Assembly: GCA_027294455.1 (NCBI GenBank)
Contig: JAPULZ010000174.1
Span: forward strand, 1 to 64,000
DNA length: 64,000 nucleotides
DNA from: Gemmatimonadota bacterium
Lineage (GTDB): Bacteria > Gemmatimonadota > Gemmatimonadetes > Gemmatimonadales > GWC2-71-9
Reading direction: 5' to 3'
Part shown: positions 17,228 through 26,635 of the stretch, in pieces
Position numbering within the stretch: the stretch's first letter is position 1
Layout: each line of letters begins with the position of its first letter
The notes under the pieces: generated by a model
Databases searched by the model: none
What the model was told of the DNA's origin: nothing
Seen by the model: the letters and a program-made list of their open reading frames with translations, nothing else
Made by a program: the position numbers and the translations under genes

Positions 17228-19174
17228 CTATCGCCGAACCTTGCCCCCCACAAACACCGTCCTCCCTCGGGCCGGAAACCCAAACACCTCTGCGTACTCC
17301 AGGCCAAAGACATTTTCCAACCGCAGGGTGCTCGTGAGCCCGAGCCCGGCCGAGCCGCTCCGGAGCAGGTGGAATTCCGCCGCCAGGTCGACCGTGGTAT
17401 GGGCCGGGAGCACGACCGGCGCGGCCGGGAAAGCGTTGAAGTCTCGATCGTCCCGATCCCCGACGTGCTTCAGCGTGACATGAAAGCTTCCGCTGTCCCA
17501 CCCGCGATACGAGGCGGCGGCGGCGAAGGCGTGAGTGGGACGCCGGAGGAGCCGGGCCCCCTGGACGAACGTGGCGCCTGCACCGGAATCGAAGCCGGCA
17601 TCGACGACCTCCGTATCCAGCCACGTGTAGTTGGCGGACAACACCAGACCCTGCAGCGGCCTCGCCGTCGCCTCGAGCTCCACACCCGATGCCCGGGCCT
17701 CGGCCACGTTGAAATAGTTCGGCGCCTCGGCGAACGTGAACTGGATGAGGTCCTCGAACGACTGGTGGAAGTACGTGCCCGCCACGACGACGCGGTCGTT
17801 TCCGATGGCCTGTCGCACCCCGGCCTCCCACGACACTGACTGCTCGGGTCGGAGGTTCGGATTTCCGATCACGAAGCCGGTGGCGAAATTCTCGAAAAAC
17901 GTGGGCGCCTTGAAACCGCGGCCCACCGACGCCCGCAGTTTGGTACCGGAGACCGTGTACGCCGCTCCCGCCCGGTACGTGCCGAACGTCCCGAATGCCT
18001 CGTTGTCGTCCAGCCGGCCACCGGCCACGAGCGACAACCCGGAGAATTCCGCCAGCAGCTGGACATAGTAGGCTCGATTGGAACGCTCCGACTCGGAAGA
18101 GCCACCCGACGGGCCGAACTCGCTCTCGGACTCGTTGAAGCTCCGCTCTTCCTGTTGCTCGAACTGGGCTCCGCCGGTCAGCACCACGGCGGGAGCGAGA
18201 TAGATGTTCGACCGCGCATCGATGCTCTGCCGCTTGACGTTCTGGATACTGCGAAAGGCGTAGAACCCCAGGGTGTCGGATGCATCATCCTGCGAATCGT
18301 CGCTGCCGCCGTTGATGACGTTGGACGCGAGGAGGAGCCTGAGCTCGACCCGATCGGTGAGAAACCGTCCCGCGTCGAGACTGATGGTCGTCGCTTCATC
18401 CAGCGTGAAGGCGTTGCGGTCCACGAGATTACCCGACCCGTCGGTGGGGAAGTGAAACTTGCTGTCACGGTACCGGAGGGAGAACGTCAGGTCGGTGGCG
18501 GCGTCGGGACGCACCTGAAACCGGCCGGAGAGCACCGTGTTGTCGTATTCATTGTTGAACGCATAGGCGCCGTCGCTCACCGAGCGATCGACGGCGAAAG
18601 AGTAGCTGGTGCGCTCGGCCCCGCCGCTGACACCGGCGCCGAATCCGAGGGAGTTGTACGTTCCCCCGCGCACCTCGGCCCTACCCTGCATGGCACCGTC
18701 GCCCCGACGCGTGAATATCTGGATGACGCCCGACAGCGCATCCGACCCGTACAAGACGCTGGCAGGTCCCCGCACGATCTCGATGCGATCGACGTTGACG
18801 GTGGTGAGGTGGGCGAAGTTGTACGCGCCGCCCGGTTGATTCACCGGGACACCGTCGATCAGCACCTGGACATAGTCGGACTCCCCGCCGCGGAGAAACA
18901 CCGAGGTCGCGGCTCCGAACGAGCCGCCCTGCACCACATGGAGCCCCGGCACCGCGCGCAGCGCCTCGAGCACATGCGTGATCCCTCGCGCCCGCAGCTC
19001 CTCGCCTCGCAGCACCGTGATCGACGACGTCACCGACGCCGCGGAGACGGGAACGCGTGTGGCCGTTACCGTGACCGTCTCCAGACGAGTCGAATCTTGC
19101 GATTGCCGTGACTGCAGCTCGCCAGGAAGCGCCAGGCCGCCGTAAAGGATCGATATCAACATCAGATTGCGCAT
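17228..19174 (-). CDS. btuB: TonB-dependent outer-membrane receptor, BtuB-like (vitamin B12)
   Basis: The 648-residue protein has a signal peptide, a TonB box-like [10 protein letters not shown], a plug domain (about 50-155; [42 protein letters not shown] type motif) and a 22-strand barrel (about 165-648), with a C-terminal strand ending VGGKVRR. The plug and its place as the last gene of a cobalamin-riboswitch operon with btuFCD identify it as a B12 or cobinamide receptor. The gap to btuD is 64 bp with no terminator seen. Confidence 0.88.
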   Translation of the reverse strand: [648 protein letters not shown]

Positions 19175-19238
19175 TGTGTCTCTCCGATTGAGATCAACGT
19201 GGCCACAGAATCCGCAGCGACCACGCGGTGCAAATGTC

Positions 19239-20054
19239 CTATTGCTCGAATGTTCGATCGCTCTGCTCCGACTTCCGGAGCGGGACGAACTGCGGTACCC
19301 CTCTCCACGACTCGACTTCCACCGGCCAACCGAAAACTCGCTCCAACACCTCTCGAGTAATCACCTCTGCAGGAACACCCGATGCCTCGGCGGTCCCTTG
19401 TTTCATGACGACGATGCGATCGACGAACCGCGCCGCGAGGTTCACATGATGCGTTACCACGACGCCGGCCATGGCGTCACGCCGCACCAGTTGGGTGACG
19501 AGCTCGAACACCTCCATCTCGTGGCGCACATCGAGGCTCGCTGTGGCTTCGTCGAGCATCAGCACTTGCGGTGTCTGCGCCAGCGCCCGCGCGATACGCA
19601 CGCGTTGCCACTCGCCTCCCGAAAGGGTGGAGACCCAGCGCGTTCGAAACTGCGTCACGTCGCATCGCTCGAGCGCGGCGTCCACCGCGGCGTGGTCGTC
19701 TCGGGTGGGCGCGCCCAACGCGCTCATGTGGGGATAGCGTCCGAGGAAGACGGCCTGTTCGACCGTCAGCGGAAACGCCGGTTCCTCGCGTTGCGCCACC
19801 ACACCGATGGCGCGGGCGAGGTCGCGCCGCTTCCACTCGTGCACCGGCCGACCGAGCACGGTGATGCTCCCGGCCGCCGGGCGCAGCACGCCGGCCAGCA
19901 ACCGCAGCACGGTGGTCTTGCCGCTCCCGTTGGGGCCGACGATGCCCACCAGCTCGCCCTTGCGCACGTCGAGGCTCACGCCGTCGACCGAATCGGCATC
20001 GGCGCCGGGATAACGGTAGCGCACGCCGGCGACACGCAGGATTATTTCGCCCAT
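19239..20054 (-). CDS. btuD: Vitamin B12 ABC transporter ATP-binding protein
   Basis: The 271-residue ATPase powers B12 import with the BtuC-type permease. Walker A GPNGSGKT (40-47), Q-loop near residue 88, signature LSGGE (144-148), Walker B LMLDEA (165-170) and the switch histidine (THH) are all present. ATG at 20054 overlaps the end of the permease gene by 13 bp. The longer frame to 21005 is a shadow of the permease gene and was not used. Confidence 0.93.
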   Translation of the reverse strand: MGEIILRVAGVRYRYPGADADSVDGVSLDVRKGELVGIVGPNGSGKTTVLRLLAGVLRPAAGSITVLGRPVHEWKRRDLARAIGVVAQREEPAFPLTVEQAVFLGRYPHMSALGAPTRDDHAAVDAALERCDVTQFRTRWVSTLSGGEWQRVRIARALAQTPQVLMLDEATASLDVRHEMEVFELVTQLVRRDAMAGVVVTHHVNLAARFVDRIVVMKQGTAEASGVPAEVITREVLERVFGWPVEVESWRGVPQFVPLRKSEQSDRTFEQ

Positions 20055-21013
20055 CGTCGCAGCAACATGGCGAATACAGGAACGCCGATGAGGGATGTGA
20101 CCACACCCACGGGCAATTCCCGCGGCGCGAACAAGGTCCGTGCGACCGCGTCGGCGCCGGTGAGGAGCGTGCCGCCCAGGAGAAACGCCGCGGGCAGGAG
20201 CGTGCGATGCGCGTGGCCCCACACCATGCGAATGGCATGCGGCACGACGAGACCCACGAAGCCGATCACGCCGGACACGGCGACGCAGGCGGCCGTGAGC
20301 AGGGACGCCGCCACGTACAGCCGTCGTCGCAGCACGACTACGTCGGCGCCGAGAAACTGGGCCGGCTCCTGACCCAAGGACAACAGGTCGAGCGGCCGCG
20401 CCACATAGTAGAGGTAGACGACCGGAAGCGTGGCGTATACGGCAAAGATGCCGAGCATCCTCCAGGACGCCGCGCCGAATCCCCCGAGTAGCCAGAGCAT
20501 GGCACTCTGCAGCTCGGCGGCGGGTGAGAGCGAGAACACCGCCGCGAGGAGGGCGCCGCCCAACGCGCTCACGACGACGCCGGCCAGGAGCAGCACGCGC
20601 GGATCGACGCCACCGCCGGACACGAGCGCGAGGCGATACACCAGCGTGATGGCGACGATGGCGCCGACAAACGCCGCAGCCGGGATGGCCCACGCCCCGC
20701 CAACCTGCAGCGTGATGACGAGCACCGCGCCCAACCCCGCCCCCCCGGAGAGCCCCAGCAGATACGGATCGGCCAGGGGGTTGCGGACGAGGGCCTGGAG
20801 TGACGCGCCGGTAATGGCCAGGCATCCGCCAACCAAGAACGCCAGCAGCGCGCGCGGCACGCGGAGCTGACGGACGATGGCGACGGTCGTGGCATCGCCT
20901 TCCCCCCCCACCGCCTCGATCACGTGGCGCAGCGAGATGTCGGCGGGGCCGAGCCCCACGCCGGCGACGATGGCCAGCACGCCGAGCACGACGAGGATCG
21001 TCCACCGCATCAT
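20042..21013 (-). CDS. btuC: Vitamin B12 ABC transporter permease, FecCD family
   Basis: The 323-residue protein has about ten membrane helices and typical FecCD motifs: RLPRALLAFLVGGCLAITGASLQ-like coupling region (here RVPRAL), NPLADPYLLGLSGGAGLGA and VGFVGLVVPHAIRM near the C-terminus. It forms the membrane channel for B12 import. ATG at 21013 overlaps the btuF stop (ATGCGATGA). The extra N-terminal residues to 21142 belong to another frame and were left out. Confidence 0.93.
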   Translation of the reverse strand: MMRWTILVVLGVLAIVAGVGLGPADISLRHVIEAVGGEGDATTVAIVRQLRVPRALLAFLVGGCLAITGASLQALVRNPLADPYLLGLSGGAGLGAVLVITLQVGGAWAIPAAAFVGAIVAITLVYRLALVSGGGVDPRVLLLAGVVVSALGGALLAAVFSLSPAAELQSAMLWLLGGFGAASWRMLGIFAVYATLPVVYLYYVARPLDLLSLGQEPAQFLGADVVVLRRRLYVAASLLTAACVAVSGVIGFVGLVVPHAIRMVWGHAHRTLLPAAFLLGGTLLTGADAVARTLFAPRELPVGVVTSLIGVPVFAMLLRRWAK

Positions 21014-21900
21014 CGCATCACCCCCGCCAACGCGTCGCGCAGTTCCCGGATGGCGTCGAACGCCCGCGGCGACGGATACTCGAAGAACGATCCGCCGACG
21101 ACGGCAAACCGCCGCTCGCGCACCGCGGCGATGGTCTGCCACTCCGGGCGGGCGGCGAACGCGGGTTCCTGAAACGTGAAGTTCAAGAACAGATCGGGAT
21201 CCCGCACCGCAATGGTCTCGAGGGCGACCGGCGCCGACGGCGCGGCGATATCGGCGAATACGTTTTGCGCACCGGCCAGTTGGAGAAATTCGCTCAAGAA
21301 ACTCCCACCGCCGATGACGATGGGCGGGTTGTCTGAGGCGAGGATGACGACCCGCAATCCGCCCTCGCGGGGCGCCGCCCGGCGGGCCGAATCCAACGTT
21401 GCCTGAAAGACGGCGGCGAGACTGTCCGCCGAGGCGGTGAGCCCCGTGAGGCGGCCGAGCACGCGCGCGGCACGGGCGACGCTGGCGAGACTGTCGAGGC
21501 GAATGTTGACCGAGGGGATTCCCACCGCTTCGAGCCGGTCGATGGCCTGGGCGTTCGAGCTCGCGGCATACATCGCGACGAGGTCCGGACGGTGCGCGGC
21601 AATGCGCTCGACGCTGGGCCCCAGCGCATCACCGACGCTGGGGATGTCGGCAACCTGCGGCGGATATTTGTCCCATTCGGTCCTGGCGACGACGCGATCG
21701 CCGGCGCCGATGGCAAACAACAGCTCGGTGATCGCGGGGGACAGGGAAACGATGCGCTCCGCGGGGCCAGACAATACGACGGTGCGGCCCAGATCGTCGA
21801 TCACACCCCCGGCGCCTTGCGGAACGGATTGCCCCCGGCAAGCCGTGAGTTCGATGGCGATCACCAACGCGGTGCCGACCCTGCGTCGCCCCAAAAACAA
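21010..21900 (-). CDS. btuF: Periplasmic B12-binding lipoprotein, BtuF-like
   Basis: A class III substrate-binding protein of about 296 residues: an arginine-rich n-region, a short hydrophobic stretch and a lipobox-like LTAC, then VDDLGR-type start (VIDDLGRTVVL), SLSPAITELLFAIGAGDRVVART and YPSPRAFDAIREL at the end, which match BtuF/FepB-type cobalamin or siderophore binders. The riboswitch and btuCDB downstream make cobalamin the likely ligand. The start is unclear. TTG at 21900 has AGGAG eight bases upstream; GTG at 21909 or 21960 would also be in frame but would place the riboswitch terminator inside the gene. Confidence 0.85.
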   Translation of the reverse strand: MFLGRRRVGTALVIAIELTACRGQSVPQGAGGVIDDLGRTVVLSGPAERIVSLSPAITELLFAIGAGDRVVARTEWDKYPPQVADIPSVGDALGPSVERIAAHRPDLVAMYAASSNAQAIDRLEAVGIPSVNIRLDSLASVARAARVLGRLTGLTASADSLAAVFQATLDSARRAAPREGGLRVVILASDNPPIVIGGGSFLSEFLQLAGAQNVFADIAAPSAPVALETIAVRDPDLFLNFTFQEPAFAARPEWQTIAAVRERRFAVVGGSFFEYPSPRAFDAIRELRDALAGVMR

Positions 21901-21938
21901 AACGCTCACTCCTTTTCTCGCGAAAAGGTTGGTGAGCG
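21893..21938 (-). terminator. Riboswitch-controlled intrinsic terminator ahead of btuF
   Basis: On the minus strand, CGCTCAC (21938-21932) pairs with GTGAGCG (21909-21903), and inside it CCTTTTC (21928-21922) pairs with GAAAAGG (21917-21911). A T-rich run TTTTGTTTTT (21902-21893) follows at once. The right arm also contains the AAAAGGAG ribosome site for btuF, so the hairpin could block both transcription and translation. Confidence 0.7.
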
Positions 21939-21984
21939 CCAAAACCGCTAGCTCCACCACCCTCCCGCGAGGGTGTCTTGGTGG

Positions 21985-22121
21985 AACGAACGAAGACGTC
22001 TCCTGGCTCCGGGTACACGACTCGCCTTCCCAGTTTCCCGGTGGCGTGAGCCGCGTGCTGCTTCCCGTTACAGTGGCGGGGCCGCGCCGGATTTACACCG
22101 GCTTCCGTATCCCCGTTCGTT
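21985..22121 (-). ncRNA. Cobalamin riboswitch aptamer
   Basis: Read on the minus strand, AACGAACG (22121-22114) and CGTTCGTT (21992-21985) form the closing stem P1. Between them are the conserved elements of the AdoCbl family: GAAGCCGGTGTAAATCCGGC, GCCACTG followed by GGGAAG, GGGAAGGCGAG, and the B12 box AGCCAGGAGACGT (22008-21996). A small hairpin (CACCCTC/GAGGGTG, 21975-21958) and then the terminator at 21893-21938 form the expression platform. It should shut off btuFCDB when cobalamin is plentiful. Confidence 0.95.
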
Positions 22122-22147
22122 AGACCTTCAATTGTCGAGAGACAACG

Positions 22148-23359
22148 CTACTCGCCCGGGTTGCGCTCCGCAAGAGCTTGGGCCAAGCTCGCCTTGAGTC
22201 TGGTGCGTTCTCCTTCGTAGGCGTTGCGCGCCGCATCCGAAGGATTGCGGCCCGTAGCGGCAAACCGCTCGTCCAAGGCCGCGACCTGTGTCGCCAGGAG
22301 CTCTATCTCGGCATGCTCCGCGGGCGCGAGCACCGGTCGCCGCACCCAGATCGCGAAGGCGGCGATCATCGCGGCGCCCGACAGGCCGATGATCGTCCAT
22401 AGCAAGGCCACCATCGGCGCGGATTTGCCGGACAATCGAAACGCCACAACCCCACCGGCCGGCACGCCGGTCGCCTCGAAGCGCACGAACTCGACGTCCT
22501 CCATGTTCGTCGTGCCCTCGGCCACCAGCGGGCCGTCCATCATCTCCACGCCGGGGTCCTCGATGAGTACCTGGAAACGCTCGATCGGCTGGTCGATGGG
22601 AAACACCAAGTCGCGTTCCCCGGACTCGAGGATGTACCCGAACACCAGTTGCTTGCGGTTGATGAACCCCGGCGGCAGGGCGGCCACCATGGCCACGGAG
22701 TCTCCGCGACGGTAGACCGCCTCGGGGCTCACGTCGGTGGCCGCCACCTCCAGGTTGAGCACACCCCGGGGAATGGCCCCTTGCCAGACGGGGTTGGTCG
22801 TGTCGCTGGCGATACGCGTGACGCGCCCGCGATTCTCCAGGACGACCAATTCCAACACCGGACGCGTCCCATCGGCTTCCCGGCCGCGCACGACGACATG
22901 ACGCTCCACCACGGTGATGGCGGGCGCCACGCTGGAGGTGTCGTACACGAACAGCGTTTCCGCAGTGTCACTGGTGAACGCGCTGAAGCGGACGGGCTCC
23001 GAAAAGTAAGCGATGTCGCGGTACGAGAGGCTCGAGAGGTAGACGGCCAACGTATCCCGGCTCGGCGCCTGCAGAACATACGCGCCGACGGCGTCGGTCC
23101 GCCCGGAATCGACGACCTGGCCGCCGTCCGGGCCCACCGCGTGCATCAAGATCCAGTGATCACTCAGGGGAATCGTGTCGCGACCGAGCACCGCATAAAC
23201 CCGGCCACTCAATTGAAGACCTTGAGCTTCCGCCACGGTGGGAAAACTCAGGGCGAAGAGCGCGAAGCCGATCGCGTTACGGCGTGAACTTGCCGAAATC
23301 CTCAGGGTCCAGATTCTCGAGGTATTGTTTGAGGGCGTCGGAGTCGAGCCGCCGCGCAC
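22148..23359 (-). CDS. Secreted, C-terminally anchored beta-sandwich protein of unknown function
   Basis: The protein has 403 residues. A hydrophobic signal lies at about 27-45 (ending AEAQ). The middle is beta-rich: a carboxypeptidase-regulatory-like part (LSGRVYAV..., GAYVLQAPSRDT) followed by a second beta domain. A single transmembrane helix (about 313-335) leads to a cytoplasmic or distal coiled-coil-like tail of 65 residues. The only in-frame usual start is the GTG at 23359, which lies 83 bases inside the preceding gene; a rare CTG nearer the signal is possible. The function is not recognised. Confidence 0.65.
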   Translation of the reverse strand: MRGGSTPTPSNNTSRIWTLRISASSRRNAIGFALFALSFPTVAEAQGLQLSGRVYAVLGRDTIPLSDHWILMHAVGPDGGQVVDSGRTDAVGAYVLQAPSRDTLAVYLSSLSYRDIAYFSEPVRFSAFTSDTAETLFVYDTSSVAPAITVVERHVVVRGREADGTRPVLELVVLENRGRVTRIASDTTNPVWQGAIPRGVLNLEVAATDVSPEAVYRRGDSVAMVAALPPGFINRKQLVFGYILESGERDLVFPIDQPIERFQVLIEDPGVEMMDGPLVAEGTTNMEDVEFVRFEATGVPAGGVVAFRLSGKSAPMVALLWTIIGLSGAAMIAAFAIWVRRPVLAPAEHAEIELLATQVAALDERFAATGRNPSDAARNAYEGERTRLKASLAQALAERNPGE

Positions 23360-23777
23360 CCGGGCTGTCGGTGGGCGCCTGATCGTTGTCGGTCGCCGTC
23401 ATCAGCAGTTCTTCGCTGGCAAAAATAGGCGCCTTCAGGCGCAGCGCGATGGCGATGCTGTCGGACGGCCGGGCATCGATCTGCACCACGTGATCGTCCC
23501 GCCGCAGCTCCAGCTCGGCGTAGTAGGTGCTCTTTTCGACGCGGGTCAGCAGAACGCGGCTCAGTTGCGCTCCGAGACCGATGATGACCTGTTGGAGCAG
23601 GTCGTGGGTCAACGGCCGCTCGAACTTCACATCGGCCAGCTCCATGGCGATGGCATTCGCCTCGGCGTGCCCGATGTAGATGGGAATCAGTCGATCCCCT
23701 TCCTTTTCTTGCAGCACGACGATGGGAGTGTTCGTGTCCCGCTCGACGCCCAAGTGCGCTACCTTGACTTCGACCAT
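23277..23777 (-). CDS. Bifunctional nuclease (BFN/DUF151) domain protein
   Basis: The 166-residue protein matches the BFN family: GDRLIPIYIGHAEANAIAMEL near residue 30, RPLTHDLLQQVI, and the hallmark ARPSDSIAIALRLKAPIFASEELL (about 103-125). Plant members have RNase and DNase activity; bacterial roles are poorly known. It sits 18 bp after ahcY and is overlapped by the next gene. Confidence 0.88.
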   Translation of the reverse strand: MVEVKVAHLGVERDTNTPIVVLQEKEGDRLIPIYIGHAEANAIAMELADVKFERPLTHDLLQQVIIGLGAQLSRVLLTRVEKSTYYAELELRRDDHVVQIDARPSDSIAIALRLKAPIFASEELLMTATDNDQAPTDSPGARRLDSDALKQYLENLDPEDFGKFTP

Positions 23778-23795
23778 CCCGCTCTTTCGCCTCGC

Positions 23796-25319
23796 TTAAT
23801 ACCGGTAGTAGTCAGGCTTGTACGGACCGTCCACCGGCACATCGAGATAGTCCGCCTGCGCCTGCGTCAGTCTCGTCAGCCGCACACCAAGATGGTCCAG
23901 ATGCAACCGGGCCACTTCTTCGTCCAAGGACTTCGGCAACACGTACACCTGCTTTTCGTACTTCTCGGGGTGTTGCCACAGCTCGAGCTGCGCCAGCACC
24001 TGATTGGTGAAAGACGCGGACATCACGAAACTCGGATGCCCGGTGGCACACCCCAGGTTGAGCAAACGCCCCTCGGCGAGTATTAGGACACTGTGGCCGT
24101 CCGCAAAGATCCACTCGTCGTACTGCGGCTTGATCGTCACGCGCTTGATGCCGGGAAGCTTCTTGAGGCCGGCCATGTCGATCTCGTTGTCGAAGTGGCC
24201 GATGTTTCCCACGATCGCCTTGTCTTTCATCCGGCCCATGTGCTCGGCCGTGATGACGCCGAAATTCCCGGTCGTCGTGATGAAGATGTCGGCCGTCTCG
24301 ACAACGTCTTCCAACGTCTTCACCTCGTAGCCTTCCATCGCGGCCTGCAGCGCGCAGATGGGGTCGATCTCGGTCACGATGACCCGGCAGCCCTGACCGC
24401 GCAACGCCTGGGCACATCCCTTGCCGACCTCGCCGTATCCGCACATGACGGCCACCTTCCCACCCAACATGACGTCGGTCGCCCGCGCCAAGCCATCGGG
24501 CAGCGAGTGGCGGCAGCCGTAGACGTTGTCGAACTTGCTCTTGGTCACCGAATCGTTGACGTTGATGGCCGGGAACAGCAACTCCCCGGCTTCCGCCATC
24601 TGATACAACCGGTGCACCCCCGTGGTGGTCTCCTCGCTCACACCACGTAAATCTTTGACCGCTTCCTTCCAGCGACCCGGACGGCGCTCCTGCTCGTCGC
24701 GCAACGTGTCGAGAATGACGCCCCATTCCTCGGGGTCGTTCTCGGGATCGAACTCGGGGATGACCCCCTTCGCTTCGTACTTCACGCCCTTGTGCAGCAA
24801 CAGTGTTGCGTCGCCGCCGTCATCCACCAGCAGCTGCGGCCCCGAGCCGTCGGGCCATCTGAGAGCACGCTCCGTGCACGACCAGTACTCGGGAAGCGTC
24901 TCCCCCTTCCACGCAAATACCGGTACGCCTTTGGGATGCTGCAACGTCCCCTTGCGCCCCACCACGACCGCCGCCGCCGCCGTATCCTGCGTCGAAAAAA
25001 TGTTGCAGCTCGCCCAGCGAACGTCGGCGCCGAGGTCCATGAGCGTCTCGATGAGCACCGCCGTCTGGACCGTCATGTGCAAGCTGCCGGACACGCGCAC
25101 GCCGTCCAGCGGTTTTTCTTTGCCATACTGCTCGCGCAGCGCCATCAACCCAGGCATCTCGTGCTCGGCCAGGCGAATCTCCTCACGTCCCTGCCGAGCC
25201 TGGCCCAGATCCGCCACTTCGAAAGAATCGTCGGGACCGAGCGCGCGTCCGGTGTCAGCAACCTCTTGGTCGCCGGGCGTGGCGCCCTCGTTCGTCGTCG
25301 GTTCGGCCTTCGTCAACAT
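23796..25319 (-). CDS. ahcY: Adenosylhomocysteinase
   Basis: The 507-residue enzyme splits S-adenosylhomocysteine into homocysteine and adenosine, using bound [20 protein letters not shown], the HDN-like [13 protein letters not shown], the NAD-binding [17 protein letters not shown] and the C-terminal PYKPDYYRY are all typical. The length includes the insertion of about 40 residues found in many bacterial forms. It is 43 bp after metK, making a SAM-use and recycling pair. No SAH riboswitch fits the short gap. Confidence 0.96.
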   Translation of the reverse strand: MLTKAEPTTNEGATPGDQEVADTGRALGPDDSFEVADLGQARQGREEIRLAEHEMPGLMALREQYGKEKPLDGVRVSGSLHMTVQTAVLIETLMDLGADVRWASCNIFSTQDTAAAAVVVGRKGTLQHPKGVPVFAWKGETLPEYWSCTERALRWPDGSGPQLLVDDGGDATLLLHKGVKYEAKGVIPEFDPENDPEEWGVILDTLRDEQERRPGRWKEAVKDLRGVSEETTTGVHRLYQMAEAGELLFPAINVNDSVTKSKFDNVYGCRHSLPDGLARATDVMLGGKVAVMCGYGEVGKGCAQALRGQGCRVIVTEIDPICALQAAMEGYEVKTLEDVVETADIFITTTGNFGVITAEHMGRMKDKAIVGNIGHFDNEIDMAGLKKLPGIKRVTIKPQYDEWIFADGHSVLILAEGRLLNLGCATGHPSFVMSASFTNQVLAQLELWQHPEKYEKQVYVLPKSLDEEVARLHLDHLGVRLTRLTQAQADYLDVPVDGPYKPDYYRY

Positions 25320-25362
25320 GTATGTCGTCCTATGTCGTTCGTTCGATTAGAAAAGGCGCGAA

Positions 25363-26562
25363 TCACGCATTGGTCGGCTCGAGTTGTTGTGCCGCTTCGG
25401 CCAGTGCGCTCGCGTACACAGGGTCTTCCCACGTGAACAGCTTCACCGCTTTGCCGTGCACGGTGTCCTCTCGCGGCGTCCGGCCGAAATGTCCATACGC
25501 CGCCGTGGCGAGATAGATCGGATTGCGCAAATCCAGCACCTTGATGATGCCTGCCGGCGTCAGGTCGAACACCTCGCGCACCGCGCGCTCGAGCAGCTGG
25601 TCCGGCACGTTGCCCGTGCCGAACGTCTCGACCATGATCGAGACAGGCTCGGCCACGCCGATGGCATAGGCGATCTGCACCTCGCATCGCTCCGCCAGCT
25701 TGGCCGCCACCATGTTCTTGGCCACCCAGCGGGCGGCATATGTGGCCGACCGGTCAACCTTGGACGGATCTTTCCCGCTGAATGCCCCACCGCCGTGGCG
25801 CGCAAACCCGCCATAGGTGTCGACGATGATCTTGCGGCCCGTGAGGCCCGCATCACCCTGGGGGCCGCCCACGACGAATCGTCCGGTGGGATTGATGAAA
25901 TACCGTAGGTCGGTGCAGTCGAGATCACTCTCCGCGAGGATCGGATCGATGACCTGCGAGCGCACCGCCGCCTCGAGGTCGCTCGAGCTTATGTCCGGGT
26001 CATGTTGCGTCGATATGACCACCGCGCGAACCCCCACCGGGCGACCGTCGGCGTATTCCACGCTGACCTGGCTCTTGCCGTCGGGCCGCAACCACGCCAG
26101 CTCACCGCTCTTGCGCAAGGCCGCCAGCCGTTCCGTCAACCGGTGGGCAATGACGATGGGCATCGGCATGAGTGCCGGCGTATCATCGCAGGCGTACCCG
26201 AACATCATGCCCTGATCGCCGGCCCCCCCGACGTCCACGCCCTGCGCGATGTCCGGTGATTGACTGTCCAGCGCCGTGAGCACTGCGCAGGTGTCGCAGT
26301 CGAAGCCGTATGCCGCATCGGTATACCCGATGGAGCGGATGGTACTGCGAATGATCTCGGAAAGGTCCACGTGAGCCGTCGTGGTGATCTCGCCTGCCAC
26401 CACGGCCATGCCGGTGGTCACCAGGGTCTCGCACGCCACCCGGCCAGTGGGATCTTGCGCCAGAATCGCATCGAGCACCGCGTCGGATATCTGATCCGCC
26501 ACCTTGTCGGGATGGCCTTCGGTGACTGATTCAGAGGAAAAAAGGTGGGGGTAGGAAGTCAT
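25363..26562 (-). CDS. metK: S-adenosylmethionine synthetase
   Basis: The 399-residue enzyme makes SAM from methionine and ATP. Conserved motifs: [22 protein letters not shown] at the start (metal and ATP site), [12 protein letters not shown] and [17 protein letters not shown]. Length is as usual. It starts 73 bp after ptsI; that gap contains a GC hairpin but nothing I recognise as a known SAM riboswitch. ahcY follows directly. Confidence 0.97.
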   Translation of the reverse strand: MTSYPHLFSSESVTEGHPDKVADQISDAVLDAILAQDPTGRVACETLVTTGMAVVAGEITTTAHVDLSEIIRSTIRSIGYTDAAYGFDCDTCAVLTALDSQSPDIAQGVDVGGAGDQGMMFGYACDDTPALMPMPIVIAHRLTERLAALRKSGELAWLRPDGKSQVSVEYADGRPVGVRAVVISTQHDPDISSSDLEAAVRSQVIDPILAESDLDCTDLRYFINPTGRFVVGGPQGDAGLTGRKIIVDTYGGFARHGGGAFSGKDPSKVDRSATYAARWVAKNMVAAKLAERCEVQIAYAIGVAEPVSIMVETFGTGNVPDQLLERAVREVFDLTPAGIIKVLDLRNPIYLATAAYGHFGRTPREDTVHGKAVKLFTWEDPVYASALAEAAQQLEPTNA

Positions 26563-26635
26563 GCAAGCCCTGGATTGGTGTGGTTGCGCGCCCGGTCTGC
26601 CCCGCGCGAACTAACCTTGAAAAGTAGTGGGACCC

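Noticed and set aside
19239..21005. 588-codon version of the BtuD protein
   Set aside because: The extra N-terminal 317 codons are a shadow of btuC; the ATPase proper starts at 20054.
25320..25362. Possible SAH riboswitch ahead of ahcY
   Set aside because: Only 43 bp are available and no SAH-aptamer core is seen.
26563..26635. Possible SAM riboswitch ahead of metK
   Set aside because: The gap is 73 bp with one GC hairpin; none of the core motifs of known SAM classes that I know is present.
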